From positions 1 through 64,000 of the forward strand of contig DASQUK010000244.1 in NCBI GenBank assembly GCA_035641315.1: a DNA stretch of 64,000 bases, given 5' to 3'. Of the stretch, positions 25,032-33,189 are shown piece after piece. The DNA is from DASQUK01 sp035641315 (GTDB lineage: Bacteria > Actinomycetota > Acidimicrobiia > Acidimicrobiales > VFJN01). How positions within the stretch are numbered: the stretch's first letter is position 1; every line of letters starts with the position of its first letter. The translations under genes were made by a program, and so were the position numbers. The notes under the pieces were generated by a model. It was not told the DNA's origin. It ran no database searches and worked only from the letters and a program-made list of their open reading frames with translations.

Positions 25032-27092
25032 GTGCCGGCGATGTCGAACCGGTACCGCCTCGTGGCGCTGGTCGGCCTGGTGCTCCTGGGGGCCGCCATC
25101 GCGGGGATCTTCGCCTTCATGGGCGACGACGAGGGTGCGGCCGCGGCCGACGACGCCCGGGCCTATCTGGCCGCCTGGCGGGAAGGCGACTACGCCGCCA
25201 TGCGCGAGCTGGCGGTCGAGCCACCCACGCAGTTCGACACGCTCCACCAGCAGATCGTGGACAACCTCCGGATCGGCTCGGCGAACTACGAGCTGGGCGA
25301 GGTGAACGTCAGCGGCGACGATGCCATCGCCCGGTTCAGCGCCACGCTGCAGCTCGACGGACTGGGCGAGTGGTCGTACAACGGCGCCCTGTCGCTGACC
25401 CGCAACGTCGACGGCGACGAGGAACGCTGGCTGGTCGACTGGACGCCCGCGGCCGTCCATCCCCGGCTCGGCACCGGCCAGACGCTGACCCGGACCCGGG
25501 AGGTGCCCCAACGGGCACCGATCCTCGACAAGGACGGCGAGCCGCTCGCCACCATAGGCCCCGGGCGTATCGTCGGGCTCGAGCCCCGTGCCATCCAGGA
25601 CCTGGACCAGGTCAAGGCGGCGCTTCAGCAGGAGCTGGGGGTCGACCCGGCGGCGGTCGACGAGGCGCTGGGCGCGCCCGGCGTGCAGCCCGACCACTTC
25701 GTGCCGATCATCACGGTGAGCCAGGCCACGTACACGCAGGCGGAGCCGGTGATCTACCCGCTGCCGGGGACCCGGTTCCGGGACACCACCGTGCGGACCA
25801 CACCGTCCCCGGGCTTCGCCCAGCACGTGGTGGGCCGCACGGGCGAGGTCACCGCCGAGCGGCTCGAGGAGCTGGGCCCGCCCTACCAGGCGGGCGACGT
25901 GGTCGGGTTCGGCGGCATCGAGGCCACCTACGAGACGCAGCTGGCGGGCACGCCGTCGGGCGACATCCAGCTCACCGACGCCGAGGGCGAGGTGGTCGAG
26001 GTGCTCGACCGGATCGAGGGTCGGGCCCCACAACCCGTGGCCACCACCCTCGATCGCACGGCCCAGTCGGCGGTCGAATCGGCGATGGGGACCAGCGATC
26101 AGCCGGTGGCGGCGGTCGTCGTCGACCGCGATGGCAACGTGCGGGCAGCAGCGTCGCGGCCCCTGGCCGACTTCAACCGGGCGCTCGCCGGGAGGTACGC
26201 GCCGGGGTCGACCTTCAAGGTGGTGACCACCGGTGCGCTGCTCGCCAACGGGGTCACACCCGACACGCCGGTGGAGTGCGCTCAGACCACCAACGCCGGC
26301 GGACGCGAGTTCAAGAACTTCGAGAGCTCCAGCCTCGGCACCGTGCCGTTCGGGCTCGCCTTCGCCGAGTCGTGCAACACCGCGTTCATCACGGCCTCGG
26401 CCGACGTGCCCGACGCCGACCTGGTGGCGGCGGCCGAGAGCTTCGGCTTCAACACCGACTACTCGACGGGACTGAACACGTTCGGCGGCAGCTTCCCGAC
26501 GCCGTCCGATGCCACCGAGCACGCCGCCGCCAGCATCGGCCAAGGCCGCGTCGAGGCGAGCCCGCTGCACATGGCGAGCGTGGCGGCGGCCGTGATCGAC
26601 GGCACCTGGGACGCGCCGGTGCTGCTCCCCGATCCCCCGACCGGCGACGACGCGGCGCGGGCGGGTGGCGAGACGACGTCGACGGAGGCCGGCACGGATA
26701 CGACGGCGACGACCGCGGCCGGCGGGACGGAGACGACCGCCGCGGGCGGAGGTCCCGACGGGGAAGCGGCGGCCGGCTCTGGTCCCGGTGCGTCACCCGC
26801 CAGGCCCGAGCCCCGGACGCTGCCGCAGGGGACTGCCGAGACGCTGTTCGGCCTCATGCGCCGGGTCGTGACCGAAGGCAGCGGCCAGGAGGCCGCCATC
26901 ACCGGTGTCGAGATCGCCGGCAAGACCGGCACCGCCGAGTTCGGCACCGGCGACCCCCTGCCAACACACGCCTGGTTCATCGGCATCCGCGGCGACCACG
27001 CCGTCGCGGTGCTGGTCGAGGGCGGCGGCGTGGGCGGGCGGGTGGCAGCGCCAATCGCCGGCGCCATCCTGGCCGGCCTCCCGGGCGGGTGA
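25032..27092 (+). CDS. Penicillin-binding protein with MecA_N (NTF2-like) domain
   Basis: Class B transpeptidase similar in architecture to PBP2a and to the mycobacterial lipoprotein Rv2864c. From the GTG at 25032 (an ATG at 25041 is equally possible): membrane anchor about 10-30, NTF2-like MecA_N domain (about 35-150), PBP dimerisation domain (155-330), and transpeptidase domain with S393-TFK396, S447-CN449 and K631-TG633. A Thr/Gly/Ala-rich insertion at about 545-600 interrupts the transpeptidase domain between SIGQGR and the KTG motif. This is a third penicillin-binding protein gene in the window, after pbpA and besides ponA. Confidence 0.92.
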   Translation: MPAMSNRYRLVALVGLVLLGAAIAGIFAFMGDDEGAAAADDARAYLAAWREGDYAAMRELAVEPPTQFDTLHQQIVDNLRIGSANYELGEVNVSGDDAIARFSATLQLDGLGEWSYNGALSLTRNVDGDEERWLVDWTPAAVHPRLGTGQTLTRTREVPQRAPILDKDGEPLATIGPGRIVGLEPRAIQDLDQVKAALQQELGVDPAAVDEALGAPGVQPDHFVPIITVSQATYTQAEPVIYPLPGTRFRDTTVRTTPSPGFAQHVVGRTGEVTAERLEELGPPYQAGDVVGFGGIEATYETQLAGTPSGDIQLTDAEGEVVEVLDRIEGRAPQPVATTLDRTAQSAVESAMGTSDQPVAAVVVDRDGNVRAAASRPLADFNRALAGRYAPGSTFKVVTTGALLANGVTPDTPVECAQTTNAGGREFKNFESSSLGTVPFGLAFAESCNTAFITASADVPDADLVAAAESFGFNTDYSTGLNTFGGSFPTPSDATEHAAASIGQGRVEASPLHMASVAAAVIDGTWDAPVLLPDPPTGDDAARAGGETTSTEAGTDTTATTAAGGTETTAAGGGPDGEAAAGSGPGASPARPEPRTLPQGTAETLFGLMRRVVTEGSGQEAAITGVEIAGKTGTAEFGTGDPLPTHAWFIGIRGDHAVAVLVEGGGVGGRVAAPIAGAILAGLPGG

Positions 27093-27119
27093 GGTCGCCG
27101 GCGCCTCTCGCCTGGACGC

Positions 27120-27150
27120 TTGACCTCAAGTTTGGTTGAAGTCCTACCCT
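27120..27150 (+). promoter_or_regulatory. SoxR/MerR-type promoter with 19-bp spacer
   Basis: A -35 box TTGACC (27120-27125) and a -10 box TACCCT (27145-27150) are separated by exactly 19 bases, the long spacing used by MerR-family activators. The spacer holds an imperfect inverted repeat, CCTCAAG-TTT-GGTTGAAG, which resembles the actinobacterial SoxR box. The downstream ATG at 27158 is seven bases past the -10 box, so the transcript should be leaderless. Confidence 0.75.
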
Positions 27151-27157
27151 GCCGGCC

Positions 27158-28156
27158 ATGCACGCCATCCGTCAGCACGAGTTCGGTCCCGCGGACAACC
27201 TGGTCTACGACGAGGTCCCCGACCCGGTCCCTGCCGAAGGCCAGGTCCGCATCGCCGTGGAGGCGGCGGGCGTGCACCTGTTGGACACGGTGATCCGCAA
27301 GGGCGAGTCAGGCGGGCCGTACCCGCTTCCCGACCTGCCCATGACGCCCGGGCGCGAGGTGGCCGGCCGGGTCGACCTCGTGGGGCCGGGAGTGGACGAG
27401 GCGTGGCACGGGCGACGAGCGGTCGTCCACCTGGGGATGGCGAGCGGCGGTTACGCCGAGCTGGCCGTCACGTCGGTCGAGGCGCTCCACGAGATCCCCG
27501 ACCACTTGGCCGCCGACGTCGCCGTGGCGATGATCGGCACCGGGCGCACCGCCATGGGCATCCTCGAGGTCGCCGAGCTCACGAAGGACGACGTGGTGCT
27601 CGTGACCGCGGCGGCCGGCGGGATCGGCAGCCTCCTCGTCCAGTCGGCGCGCAACGAGGGGGCCGTTGTGGTCGGTGTGGCGGGCGGGCCGGACAAGGTG
27701 GAGCGCGTCCGGGCCCTGGGTGCCGCCGTGGCCGTCGACTACCGGGACGCCGACTGGACCAAGGCCGTGCGGGCTGCCCTCGACAACCCGGGTACCGCGG
27801 GCGGTCGCGGCGTCAGCGTGGCGCTCGACGGCGTCGGCGGCGAGATCGGGCGGGGCGCGCTGGAATTGCTCGTACCCGGCGGCCGGATCGTCCTGTTCGG
27901 CTGGTCATCCGGCGAGCCGCTGGAGATCACCACCAGCGACCTGTACGCCGGCGGGATCACGGCGTCCGCCGCCGTCGGCCCCCGCATGCTGCAGCGGCCC
28001 GGCGGGTTGCGCGACCTCGAGACCCGGTCGCTTGCCGAGGCGGCCGCCGGGCGGCTCACCCCGTTGTTGACCCGCTTCCCACTCGCCGAGGCCGCCAAGG
28101 CCCACGAGGCCCTCGAGACCCGGGCCACCACCGGCAAGGTCGTGCTCGTGCCGTGA
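27158..28156 (+). CDS. Zinc-independent quinone oxidoreductase (MDR superfamily)
   Basis: NADPH-dependent quinone reductase/alcohol-dehydrogenase-like enzyme of 332 residues. N-terminal GroES-like domain (MHAIRQHEFG to TPGREVAGRV), then a Rossmann domain with the nucleotide motif VLVTAAAGGIGSLLVQ near 150 and VALDGVGGEIGRGALELLVPGGRIVLFG. The structural and catalytic zinc cysteines of true alcohol dehydrogenases are absent, as in the QOR group. The promoter at 27120-27150 looks SoxR-controlled, which fits a role in detoxifying redox-cycling compounds. No soxR gene is in the window. Confidence 0.9.
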   Translation: MHAIRQHEFGPADNLVYDEVPDPVPAEGQVRIAVEAAGVHLLDTVIRKGESGGPYPLPDLPMTPGREVAGRVDLVGPGVDEAWHGRRAVVHLGMASGGYAELAVTSVEALHEIPDHLAADVAVAMIGTGRTAMGILEVAELTKDDVVLVTAAAGGIGSLLVQSARNEGAVVVGVAGGPDKVERVRALGAAVAVDYRDADWTKAVRAALDNPGTAGGRGVSVALDGVGGEIGRGALELLVPGGRIVLFGWSSGEPLEITTSDLYAGGITASAAVGPRMLQRPGGLRDLETRSLAEAAAGRLTPLLTRFPLAEAAKAHEALETRATTGKVVLVP

Positions 28157-28186
28157 AGCGCCCCATGCCTGAGACGCGCTCACCAA

Positions 28187-28228
28187 CCTGCCGCGAGGTT
28201 GGGCCCCGGCACCCAACCTCGCGGCAGG
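28187..28228. terminator. Strong bidirectional stem-loop between the oxidoreductase and dnaB
   Basis: A 17-base-pair perfect stem (arms CCTGCCGCGAGGTTGGG and CCCAACCTCGCGGCAGG) with an eight-base loop, placed between two convergent genes. There is no U tract on either side. Confidence 0.85.
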
Positions 28229-28237
28229 AGGATCGCG

Positions 28238-30823
28238 TCAGTCGACCCGGGCCATGTTGGCGAAGCGGGTGAACTGCTCGAGGAACGCCAGCCGCGTCAC
28301 CCCGGTAGGGCCGTTGCGGTGCTTGGCGACGATGATCTCGGCCTGACCGCGGTCGGGCGAGTCACGGTTGTAGACGTCATCGCGGTAGATGAACATCACG
28401 ACGTCGCTGTCTTGCTCGATGGAGCCTGATTCCCGCAGATCGGCCAGCATGGGACGCTTGTCGGCCCGTAGCTCGAGCTGGCGGGAGAGCTGGGAGAGGG
28501 CGACCACCGGGCACTCCAGCTCGCGGGCGAGGATCTTGAGGCCGCGGCTGATCTCGGACACCTCGACTTGGCGGTTCTCGGCCTTCGTCCGGCCGGTCAT
28601 GAGCTGGAGGTAGTCGACGACCACCATGCCGAGGCTGCCGACCTGGCTCTTGAGGCGCCGGGCCTTGGCACGGATCTCCATGACCGTGAGATTGGGGTTG
28701 TCATCGATCCAGATGGGCGCCGAGGCCAGGCGGCCGATGGCCTGGCTGATGCGGCTCCAGTCGTCCTCGCTGAGCCGGCCGGTGCGCACCCGGGCCGAGT
28801 CGATGCGGGCCTCGCCGCACAGCAACCGTTGGGACAGCTCGAGGCTGCCCATCTCGAGGCTGAACACCAGCACCGGTTGGTTGGCGTAGAGGGCGGCGTG
28901 CGCGGCCATGCCCAGTGCGAACGACGTGTTGTGCACGAAGACGTCGGCGGCCACGAAGTTGTGCCACACCGGGATGGTGAGGTCGTACACCTGCTCGTGG
29001 CGCTCGTAGTCGATGGCCACGACCTCGTCCCACAGCACCGCCGAACCATCGGGGGCGGTGCCCTCACCGGTCGAGGCGACACCGGCTCCACCGGCGGCAG
29101 GGTCCGGGTCGACGTCGGCTGAACTGTCGCCCACGCCCATGCCCATGGCTACGCGCTTGCTGCCGGCCCCGGCGCCCGAGCACGCACGCTCGTCGCCGAC
29201 TGACACCAGCTCGGCCGGCTCGCGGAGCAGGACCCGCCGGGCGTGGGCCACGATGGCGCCGAGGGCGGCCTCGTGGCCCAGCAACCCGATCTCCTCGGCC
29301 AAGGCGATGATCTGTGCCGGCTCGTCGACCACCAGTTCGTGCGCCAGCCAGGTCGCGTCGTCGACCGCCACCACCGAGGGACGCACCGCCGCTCCGATGC
29401 CGAACCGCAGCAGCAGATGCTGCAGGTCGCGGGCCAAGCCCGGGCTGCGCAAGCTCACCACGATCCGGCCCGGTTCGTCACCGGCGGGGCGCCAGACCGA
29501 TGACGCCGACCCCAGCGCCCGATTCAAGAACCGCGCCAGCAGGTCACGGGACAGCCGGAACACCGCCCGCGGCACCCGCCGCTCGGCCGGCGAGGCAGCG
29601 ACACCGTGGCGGCGGACGAGGTCGGCGAGACCGGGCCCCGACACCCCGTCCCACGTGCGGCCGCCACCCGGGAGCGTGCGGTCGACCACCCGGACCCCGT
29701 AGGCCGCGCCACGGTGTTCGATGTCGATGGCGACCTCGCGGTTGTCGGTCCACAACCGCGGCCCGGCGGGCCCGCTGCCAGGCGCCATCACCAGGTGGGC
29801 GATCATCAGCACCTCGTCGATGGGCAGGCTGTCGCCGCCGAACACCGGGATGGCGGCCGGCACTCCCACCCGCTGGCCAACGGCCAGGTCGGCCAGCGGA
29901 CGCCAGCCGTCGGGCGTGAGGAACGGGTGGCTGGCGGTGGTGCGGACCTCGCGCCCCGAACGGGTGCGCACTCGGAAGACCGGCTTGTGCCCGTCGTCCA
30001 CGAACGCCTGGGGCCGGACCGCTCTCAGCGTGCTGCCCGCCGTCAGGGCCAGGACCGAGACTGGCCAACCGGCGGCACCGGCCCGGTGCAGCTCGGCCGC
30101 AGTGCGCAGCTCACCCGTTGCGGGGTCAACGATGGGCGTGTCCCAGGCGACGCACTTGCCCATGGATGGCCGGGCGCCCACCACCACGAGATTGCTGGGC
30201 TGCAGACCGGACAGCAGCTCGTCGAGGTCGACGTACCCGGTCGGCACCCCGGTGATGGCGTCGCCCCGGCCGTAGAGCTGCTCGAGGCGATCGAGGTTGA
30301 GGCCCAGCAGATCCTCGATCTTGGAGGTGGAGTCGGTGACCCGCCGCTGGTTGACCTCGTAGACCATCGACTCGGCACGGTCGAGCGCCTTGGTGACGTC
30401 CTCGGGCATGCCGTAGCCGATCTCGGCGATCTCGCCGGCGACCCCGATCAGCCGGCGGAGCAGCGCGTGCTCCTCGACGATGCGGGCGTAGCCACCGGCG
30501 TTGGTGGTGGCCGGCGTCGACGCCATGATGTCGACCAACACTTGGTGGCCGCCCACGGTCTCGAGGAGTCCGTTGCGCCGCAGCTCGTCGGCCACGGTCA
30601 CGGGGTCGACGGGCTGGCCCGCCGCGTAGAGGGCGTGAACGGCGTCGAAGATGTGGGCGTGCGCCGGCTTGTAGAAGTCGTTGGCCCGGAGCACGCCGGC
30701 TGCCGCAGCGATGGCCTCGGGCTCGAGCATCATCGCCCCGAGCAGCGACTCCTCGGCGGTGAGGTCGTGGGGAGGGACGCGGCTGCCGCGGGCCCGGCGG
30801 GGGGAGGTGACGTCGTCGGCCAT
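28238..30823 (-). CDS. dnaB: Replicative DNA helicase DnaB interrupted by an intein
   Basis: Hexameric 5-to-3 helicase that unwinds the replication fork. Host residues 1-223 and 633-861 (452 residues after splicing) form the N-terminal DnaB domain (PHDLTAEESLLGAMMLEP) and the RecA-like motor. The Walker A box GARPSMGK/TS is split exactly between Lys and Thr by the intein; VVVDYLQLM is Walker B, and LSQLSRQLELR and SGSIEQDSDVV are later helicase motifs. Activity therefore depends on splicing. It lies downstream of rplI on the same strand beyond a terminator, as in mycobacteria, whose dnaB also carries an intein. Confidence 0.97.
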   Translation of the reverse strand: MADDVTSPRRARGSRVPPHDLTAEESLLGAMMLEPEAIAAAAGVLRANDFYKPAHAHIFDAVHALYAAGQPVDPVTVADELRRNGLLETVGGHQVLVDIMASTPATTNAGGYARIVEEHALLRRLIGVAGEIAEIGYGMPEDVTKALDRAESMVYEVNQRRVTDSTSKIEDLLGLNLDRLEQLYGRGDAITGVPTGYVDLDELLSGLQPSNLVVVGARPSMGKCVAWDTPIVDPATGELRTAAELHRAGAAGWPVSVLALTAGSTLRAVRPQAFVDDGHKPVFRVRTRSGREVRTTASHPFLTPDGWRPLADLAVGQRVGVPAAIPVFGGDSLPIDEVLMIAHLVMAPGSGPAGPRLWTDNREVAIDIEHRGAAYGVRVVDRTLPGGGRTWDGVSGPGLADLVRRHGVAASPAERRVPRAVFRLSRDLLARFLNRALGSASSVWRPAGDEPGRIVVSLRSPGLARDLQHLLLRFGIGAAVRPSVVAVDDATWLAHELVVDEPAQIIALAEEIGLLGHEAALGAIVAHARRVLLREPAELVSVGDERACSGAGAGSKRVAMGMGVGDSSADVDPDPAAGGAGVASTGEGTAPDGSAVLWDEVVAIDYERHEQVYDLTIPVWHNFVAADVFVHNTSFALGMAAHAALYANQPVLVFSLEMGSLELSQRLLCGEARIDSARVRTGRLSEDDWSRISQAIGRLASAPIWIDDNPNLTVMEIRAKARRLKSQVGSLGMVVVDYLQLMTGRTKAENRQVEVSEISRGLKILARELECPVVALSQLSRQLELRADKRPMLADLRESGSIEQDSDVVMFIYRDDVYNRDSPDRGQAEIIVAKHRNGPTGVTRLAFLEQFTRFANMARVD
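28928..30154 (-). mobile_element. Intein in DnaB, class 1, endonuclease region degenerate
   Basis: Protein residues 224-632 (409 residues). It begins with Cys224 (CVAWDTPIVD), has block B Thr296-xx-His299 (TTASHPFLTPDGW), block F/G VYDLTIPVWHNF and ends in His631-Asn632 before Thr633. These are complete class 1 splicing residues. The central region has a remnant of the first LAGLIDADG helix (VLMIAHLVMAPGSG) in which the acidic GDG end is lost, and no convincing second motif. A ~60-residue Gly/Asp/Ala-rich linker precedes block F. The intein therefore probably still splices but can no longer home. Confidence 0.92.
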
Positions 30824-31020
30824 GGCGCTGTCACCTTCTCGGAGATTGCCTGTGCGTAGCTAGACGTAAAACCCCGTGGATGTCCTGTGGAAGACCGCCG
30901 TCAGCCTGGGGACGAACGGCCGGAACCGCCACTTTCCGTATGAGGCACCGCCGCGTCTCGCAGCGAAACGCCCACTGGCCGGCACCGGTCCTGTGGAAAC
31001 CGTGGACGCCATGTGCGAAA

Positions 31021-31054
31021 CGTCGGCCGCAGGCCGACGCCACCACGGGGCGGC
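31021..31054. repeat. Short dispersed repeat upstream of dnaB
   Basis: Hairpin GTCGGCC-GCA-GGCCGAC followed by GCCACCACGGGGCGGC. The same unit occurs in the opposite orientation at 40371-40407 with a different loop (TCCG). It lies in the 294-base gap between dnaB and rplI, which otherwise holds only the terminator at 31074-31113 and, presumably, the dnaB promoter. Confidence 0.65.
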
Positions 31055-31073
31055 CGCCGTGGGCACAGCTGGA

Positions 31074-31113
31074 CCGATCGGGTGGGTCGACCATGGCTGA
31101 CCCACCCGATCGG
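31074..31113. terminator. Terminator of the rpsF-ssb-rpsR-rplI operon
   Basis: A 15-base-pair perfect stem (CCGATCGGGTGGGTC / GACCCACCCGATCGG) with a ten-base loop, located four bases beyond the rplI stop on the minus strand. Confidence 0.85.
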
Positions 31114-31117
31114 CCCG

Positions 31118-31567
31118 TCACTCGGCGACGACGTCGACGGTGACGGGGAACTCGACCTCGGCGTGCAGCTTGACCGGCACGGTGTGCGTACCCAGGGTCT
31201 TTATGGGCTCACCGAGCACCAGCTTGCGCCGGTCGATGCGCACGTTGGCCTGCGATTCGATCGCCGCCACCACGTCGGCGGCGGTGACCGAGCCGAACAG
31301 CCGGCCCTCGGTGCCGGCCCGCGCCGTCACCGTGATCACCTTGGGCACGAGCGTTGTGGCCACCTCCTCGGCGGCTGCCCGGTCTTGCGCGTCGCGCAGG
31401 TCGCGGGCTCGGCGCATGCCGGCCGCCTGGCTCTCGGCCCCGGCGGTGGCCTTCATGGCCAGGCCCTTGGGCACCAGGTAGTTGCGGGCGAACCCGTCGG
31501 ACACGTCGAGGATGTCGCCGCGCTTGCCCAGCTCCGATACATCGGACCGGAGGATGACCCGCATCAC
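31118..31567 (-). CDS. rplI: 50S ribosomal protein L9
   Basis: 149 residues. N-terminal rRNA-binding domain with the signature MRVILRSDVSELGKRGDILDVSDGFARNYLVPKG-like stretch, a long connecting helix (GMRRARDLRDAQDRAAAEEVA) and a C-terminal domain ending VEFPVTVDVVAE. The length is standard. It overlaps rpsR by four bases. It is the last gene of the operon, before a strong stem-loop. Confidence 0.97.
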   Translation of the reverse strand: MMRVILRSDVSELGKRGDILDVSDGFARNYLVPKGLAMKATAGAESQAAGMRRARDLRDAQDRAAAEEVATTLVPKVITVTARAGTEGRLFGSVTAADVVAAIESQANVRIDRRKLVLGEPIKTLGTHTVPVKLHAEVEFPVTVDVVAE

Positions 31568-32019
31568 ACCTCCCCGGACACCGGCGCCTCGGCCGGCGCC
31601 GCGCCGTTGCCCTCGCCGGCCGCGTCGGCGGCGCCGGCGGCCCTGCCGACCCCGTTGGACGCGGGCACGCGCTCGTCGCGCGGCGCTCGATCTTCACGGG
31701 GCCCCCGATCGCCCCGCGGGCCACGATCGCCCCGGTCGCCGCGGTCGCCTCGCGGTCCGCGCTGCTGGGTGATGCGGGTGACGTACGGCAGCAGCGCCAT
31801 CTCCCGGGCGTTCTTGATGGCCCGGGCCACCTCCTTCTGCTGCTGGGCGTCGTTGCCCGTGACCCGCCGGGCTCGCACCTTGGACCTGTCGGACATGAAC
31901 CGGCGGAGCAGGTTCACGTCCTTCCAGTCGACGTACTCGACGCCCTCGGTGGTGAGGATGCTGGTCTTCTTCTTGGCCCTGCGGGCGTTGTCCTTGTTCT
32001 TGGATCGGGACTTCGCCAT
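31564..32019 (-). CDS. rpsR: 30S ribosomal protein S18 with long C-terminal extension
   Basis: The first ~88 residues are canonical S18: KKKTSILTTEGVEYVDWKDV, LLRRFMSDRSKVRARRVTGN and QQQKEVARAIKNAREMALLPY. A ~60-residue tail follows, with repeated RGDRG/RGPRG units and then an Ala/Gly/Glu-rich end. Most S18 proteins stop at 75-95 residues, so the 151-residue total is unusual. The start is the ATG at 32019 in a one-base TGATG overlap with ssb; a longer upstream frame exists but only covers ssb antiframe sequence. The tail looks disordered and basic-to-acidic. Confidence 0.95.
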   Translation of the reverse strand: MAKSRSKNKDNARRAKKKTSILTTEGVEYVDWKDVNLLRRFMSDRSKVRARRVTGNDAQQQKEVARAIKNAREMALLPYVTRITQQRGPRGDRGDRGDRGPRGDRGPREDRAPRDERVPASNGVGRAAGAADAAGEGNGAAPAEAPVSGEV

Positions 32020-32483
32020 CAGAACGGCTCCTCGGACGGATCGAAGGCCTGAGCCGGCTCGTTGGAGACGTTGCGACCACCCTGGCCGCCACCGCCGCCG
32101 CTCCAGCCGTCGCTGGTGCCCTCGCGACGTTCGTTGCGCTTGATGTCGGCCGTGGCCCACCGCAGGCTCGGGCCCACCTCGTCGGCGACGATCTCGACGA
32201 CCGAGCGGCGCTCGCCGTCCTGCGTCTCCCACGACCGCTGCTCGAGCCGACCGGAGACGACGACACGGGCGCCCTTCTCGAGCGACTCGCTGACGTTCTG
32301 CGCGAGATCACGCCAGCACGTGACGTTGAAGAACGACGTGCTCTCTTCCCACTGCTGGTTGTCGCGGTTCTGCCAACGGCGGTTTACGGCCACCCCGAAG
32401 GTGGTCACGGGTGCGCCGGCGGGGGTGAACCGCAGCTCGGGATCGCGGGTCAGGTTGCCCACGATGGTGACGTTCGATGACAT
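32019..32483 (-). CDS. ssb: Single-stranded DNA-binding protein
   Basis: Replication and repair protein. The OB-fold covers about residues 1-110 (NVTIVGNLTRDPELRFTPAG, WRDLAQNVSESLEKGARVVV, VVEIVADEVGPSLRWA). The Gly-rich linker leads to the acidic tip DPSEEPF, which recruits partner proteins. 154 residues, a normal actinobacterial size. It is located between rpsF and rpsR, the conserved order. Confidence 0.97.
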   Translation of the reverse strand: MSSNVTIVGNLTRDPELRFTPAGAPVTTFGVAVNRRWQNRDNQQWEESTSFFNVTCWRDLAQNVSESLEKGARVVVSGRLEQRSWETQDGERRSVVEIVADEVGPSLRWATADIKRNERREGTSDGWSGGGGGQGGRNVSNEPAQAFDPSEEPF

Positions 32484-32497
32484 GACTGCTTGCCTCC

Positions 32498-32824
32498 TCA
32501 GCTTGCAGCCTGCTCGAGGAGGCCGCGACGGGCGGCCTCGGCATCGGGCAGGCGCACGACCTTGTGGCGGACCGTCTCGTCCGCGAGTCGCAGCGCCCTC
32601 TCGAGCTGGTCGAGCTCGCTGCCACCCACGAACTCGAAGAGCACGTAGTAGCCCTCGAGCTTGTGGTTGATCTCATAGGCGAAGCGCCGGCGACCCCAAC
32701 GGTCTTCACGCTTCACGGTGGCGCCCCGTTGGCCGAGCAGATCGGCGATTCGCTTGACCGTGGCATCGATCACATCGTCGTCGAGCTCGGCGTCGATGAT
32801 GACCATCAGTTCGTAGGCTCGCAT
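32498..32824 (-). CDS. rpsF: 30S ribosomal protein S6
   Basis: 108 residues with MRAYELMVIIDAELDDD at the start, KREDRWGRRRFAYEINHKLEGYYVLFEF in the middle and an RxLRLADETVRHKVVRLP-type strand near the end. It ends LLEQAAS and has no Glu-Glu terminus, so it should not be a classical RimK substrate. It is the first gene of the rpsF-ssb-rpsR-rplI operon. A GAGGTGA-like site lies just upstream of the ATG. Confidence 0.97.
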   Translation of the reverse strand: MRAYELMVIIDAELDDDVIDATVKRIADLLGQRGATVKREDRWGRRRFAYEINHKLEGYYVLFEFVGGSELDQLERALRLADETVRHKVVRLPDAEAARRGLLEQAAS

Positions 32825-33042
32825 GGCGAGCGCTCACCTCCCTTCGGACCCGGTGTCACCGGGGCCCCGCAGCGCGGAGCAGGGTCGAGTTGGACCCGGA
32901 GACTGTAGCGGGCGCCCGGCTGTTTCCTCACATCGACGATCATGCCCGCGGGGTGTGACATTTTCGGGCGAGGGGTTTGCCACGGGGTTGCATCGGGGCC
33001 TGTGGCAGTGCGGGTGTGGCGGCCAGGAAGGGCGGAGCGCCG

Positions 33043-33180
33043 ATGCTCGAGTACCGGGCGCTGGGTGGGCTCAGCGTCGTGGACGGCGGCGACGAGCTGG
33101 GCTGAGCGGGCCGAGGCAGCAGCGCCTGGCCTCGGTCTACCCGATCGACCGGAACCGGATGGTGTCGGCCGGTTGCTGCC
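33043..33180 (+). pseudogene. N-terminal fragment of a SARP/BTAD-type regulator
   Basis: ATG at 33043 starts MLEYRALGGLSVVDGGDELG, a typical opening of AfsR/SARP winged-helix proteins, and hits a stop at 33103. In the next frame the sequence continues LSGPRQQRLASVYPIDRNRM, matching the family pattern GxPRQRxLLAxLxxxxNRVVS. One base appears lost near 33101. Similarity ends about 33165, where the 3-prime side of the DUF192 gene begins. The remaining sequence from 32825 to 33042 shows no gene beyond the rpsF promoter region. Confidence 0.6.
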
Positions 33181-33189
33181 GAAGGGACG

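Noticed and set aside
30880..31010. Two copies of GTCCTGTGGAA upstream of dnaB considered as DnaA boxes.
   Set aside because: They match the DnaA consensus poorly and are too few; probably chance or part of a promoter region.
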